From Adenanthera pavonina (taxonomy: Eukaryota > Streptophyta > Magnoliopsida > Fabales > Fabaceae): a stretch of DNA of 64,000 bases. Shown here piece by piece: positions 62,047-64,000 of this stretch (position 1 is its first letter; every line of letters starts with the position of its first letter). The translations under genes and the position numbers were made by a program. The notes under the pieces are model-generated. The model had not been told where the DNA came from and ran no database searches. It worked only from the letters and a program-made list of their open reading frames with translations. The DNA lies in contig JAIVEN010000013.1 in assembly GCA_026686845.1 (NCBI GenBank), positions 11,552,001 to 11,616,000 of the forward strand, given 5' to 3'.

Positions 62047-63885
62047 TGTTGAATCAAGAGTTTTGATGATTCCAAACTAACACTCAAGAGCTCGGATTGA
62101 AGATATCAAAGGAGATCAAAGTTATTTCAAGTGAAGATTTTCTGAGTATTTGCTGTTAGATCTTTTGTAGGATCTTTTAGTTTTAGTGTGATTGGGTAAA
62201 AGATTTTGATTTGAGAAAAAGATGTTTTCAAACCTTGATTTTATGTTAAATCTTTACTTATTTGAAAAACACCCACAAACAGATGAAGTTTGAAAGTTTA
62301 GACTGAACTGTCAAGTTGGAAATTCGAACTTTGCCTTAGGAAATTCGAATTTCGAGCTAAAACTGAATAAATCTGAAGAGATGGCTCTCTGTCAAATGAA
62401 TTTTGGTTGTTCAAAATTTGAATTTTCATACAAACCTAAAAGAAGCCTTTTTGGTAACAGACGAACTTCACACTTTCAAAATTCGAATTTCAAGTAAAAT
62501 AAAGTTTGTGAAAACCGAAGAAATTCGTCTGAAACTATGATAAAGTGCATCTGAAATCAAAAAGAAATGAGTTTGATAAATGCTCTCTGACAGACGAATT
62601 TTGGCCTTCCAACATTCGAATTTTCATCTAAGTCTGAAAAAAAAAGCTTCTTTGAAACAGGCGAACTTTGAATCTTCAAAATTCGAATTTCAGACAAAAC
62701 AAAACTTGAGAAAATAGAAGAAATTCGTCTGAAACTATGTTAAAGTTCATCTGAGATTAAGAATAATTTAAGTTTCAAAACTGCTCTCTGATAGATGAAC
62801 TTTGAACTTTAAAATTCGAATTTGAGAAGCTAAGTTCTTGAGTCTGTTGAAGTGAAACATTAACATTCAAATGATGAAATTAGTCTGAAAAGAGTCTCTC
62901 TGACAAACGAATTTCACACTGTCAAAATTCAAATTTCGAAGAAAGTGATCCACTGTGCCTCTTTGAACGTTCAATGAACAGATGAATTTTGGGCATCCAA
63001 AATTTGAATTTTGAGGGTACTGTAGAAAATTGAAAACACTGTTCACGATTTACAGAAGAACTTTCTTCTTGAAAATTCATATGTCACATTGTGAAAATAT
63101 TTTATAAGTTTCAAAATTCGAATTTCACTCTATAGACAGACGAACTTCGTGTTTTAACATTGGAAGCTTTAACCTTCAGTTCCTTTGAAATTCGTCTGTT
63201 GACTAATCAAAATTCGAATTTGAGTATGTTATAAACATTAAATACGGTTGGTGAACGTATAGTTTTCAGAGTAACCGTTGGATAACTTCCCCAACGGATA
63301 GATTTAGTCTCTAACGGATAGTTGAGACCTAAAACTATAAATATAACATCTTTTGAAGTTATGGGTAACGATTAAAAACTTGTATATACTGAATTTCTGC
63401 TGAATCTTCTTCTCAAAAGCTTTTACCCTCTCAACTTCAATACATGTACTTTAACTTTCATATATACTCTTTTCAAGAGAGTTATTTCATTGTAATCAAT
63501 CTACTCTTCATCTGGAAGATAGATTTACTTGTGAGGGGTATTCACAATGGGATTGGGAAGCACATAGTGAAAGTGCTTGGAGAGTTTGAGAGAGCTCAGA
63601 AACAGAGCATACTCGTGTACTGTGGCATTAGCAAGAAGCCCGTTGAAATTCTTGCTGTATAGTGGATAAGTCTCAAGAGTTGTCTTGGGGACTGGACATA
63701 GGTCAAGTGGATAAACCGAACCAGGATAAATCACTGAGTCTTCCTCTCCTTATCCTTACTTATCAGCTTGCTCTGTTTTACTTGTTATTCTCATTACACT
63801 GTGATATCTTCACCCACTTCACTTTGTGCAGAAAAATTTCAATCTTCTCAATTCACCCCCTCTTGGGAAGTCAGCCTTGCTAATA
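62047..63885 (+). repeat. 5' LTR of the second Sirevirus, 1839 bp
   Basis: Starts TGTTGAATCAAGAGTTTTGA and ends CTTGCTAATA. It is collinear with the reverse complement of 19138-20997. The TATA-like 'aaactataaatataac' is at about 63332-63347. It contains six perfect copies of AAATTCGAATTT (starting at 62341, 62479, 62679, 62812, 63114 and 63210). Confidence 0.93.
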
Positions 63886-63887
63886 AG

Positions 63888-63899
63888 TGGTATCAGAGC
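63888..63899 (+). promoter_or_regulatory. Primer-binding site for initiator tRNA-Met
   Basis: TGGTATCAGAGC, two bases after the LTR, is the standard plant Copia primer-binding site. It is intact here, unlike the copy at 19124-19135. Confidence 0.93.
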
Positions 63900-63940
63900 C
63901 CGGTTTCCCATTCAAAGGATTTTACAGTCCGGGAACAAAG

Positions 63941-64000
63941 ATGGTTGGCTTTGGAGAGAGTATACTTCCTGAAGGGAACAATACTAACAGACCACCAGGC
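63941..64000 (+). CDS. Sirevirus gag, N-terminal 20 codons
   Basis: ATG at 63941 opens MVGFGESILPEGNNTNRPPG, open to the window edge. The same peptide follows an ATA codon in the decayed element (19082 leftward), which supports this ATG as the true gag start. The rest of the gene lies to the right of the window. Confidence 0.85.
   Translation, partial: MVGFGESILPEGNNTNRPPG

Larger units (their letters stand above)
62047..64000 (+). mobile_element. Second Sirevirus, 5' part, runs off the window
   Basis: The LTR is followed by a primer-binding site and an ATG-initiated gag, all on the plus strand. It interrupts the gypsy protease region. The bases before it (62042-62046, atatg) would be the target duplication, but the other end is outside the window. 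Confidence 0.92.

Noticed and set aside
62341..62352. AAATTCGAATTT as a heat-shock element
   Set aside because: Heat-shock elements need GAA and TTC units two bases apart; here TTC and GAA abut with no gap, so the spacing is wrong.
62338..63222. Regularly spaced short repeats that could suggest a CRISPR array
   Set aside because: Spacing is uneven, motifs are short and palindromic, and they lie inside a plant LTR present in several copies.

Overview
The window is plant nuclear DNA, AT-rich and made almost entirely of transposable elements. Both large transposon classes are present, in families typical of seed plants: Sirevirus-type Copia, Ty3/gypsy, CACTA, hAT, Mutator-like, PIF/Harbinger-like and Stowaway-like. 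A Sirevirus with an env-like gene points to a eudicot, possibly a legume, but nothing here settles the species. I see no rRNA, tRNA, CRISPR or operon structure. The only probable host gene is the 5' end of one on the minus strand at the left edge (exon 1 at 647-799, start of exon 2 at 1-52).

Layout. 1-1108: host gene and upstream DNA. 1109-1623: Mutator-like MITE. 2653-2944: probable Stowaway-like MITE. 4411-7004: CACTA element without a recognisable transposase (3-bp duplication ATT). 7081-7335: Stowaway-like MITE. 8710-21848: Harbinger-like element split by a complete but decayed Sirevirus (about 8765-20997, minus strand, two LTRs of about 1.86 kb, gag, pol, env-like). 21849-30371: old LTR-like repeats, a long inverted repeat and a solo Sirevirus LTR (25189-26850). 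30372 to about 41220: large CACTA element with a broken TNP2 transposase gene on the minus strand, itself split by a 2.5-kb solo LTR (31649-34173). 41955-44162: second Mutator-like MITE (9-bp duplication) split by another solo Sirevirus LTR (42405-44066). 44172-56446: diverged LTR-like repeats. 56758-59592: dead hAT transposase gene and its right end. 59593-62046: Ty3/gypsy pol remnant, minus strand. 62047-64000: 5' LTR, primer-binding site and gag start of a second Sirevirus, plus strand, running off the window.

The target-site duplications give an order of events. The hAT and the right-hand Sirevirus both lie against the gypsy remnant, the Sirevirus entered a Harbinger-like element, and solo LTRs entered a Mutator MITE, a CACTA element and an older repeat. 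Sirevirus gag-pol once encoded capsid, protease, integrase and reverse transcriptase/RNase H. In the complete copy it carries several stops, frameshifts and a lost start codon, so that copy is not autonomous. The copy at the right edge still has a good primer-binding site and an ATG-initiated gag.

Two signals are not explained by ordinary TE annotation. One is a dense array of two short motifs (a TTCGAA-centred palindrome and CAGACGAA/TTCGTCTG) in all Sirevirus LTRs and in the pol-env spacer. The other is a small hairpin whose stem is kept, with base changes on both sides, in several otherwise diverged LTR-like repeats.
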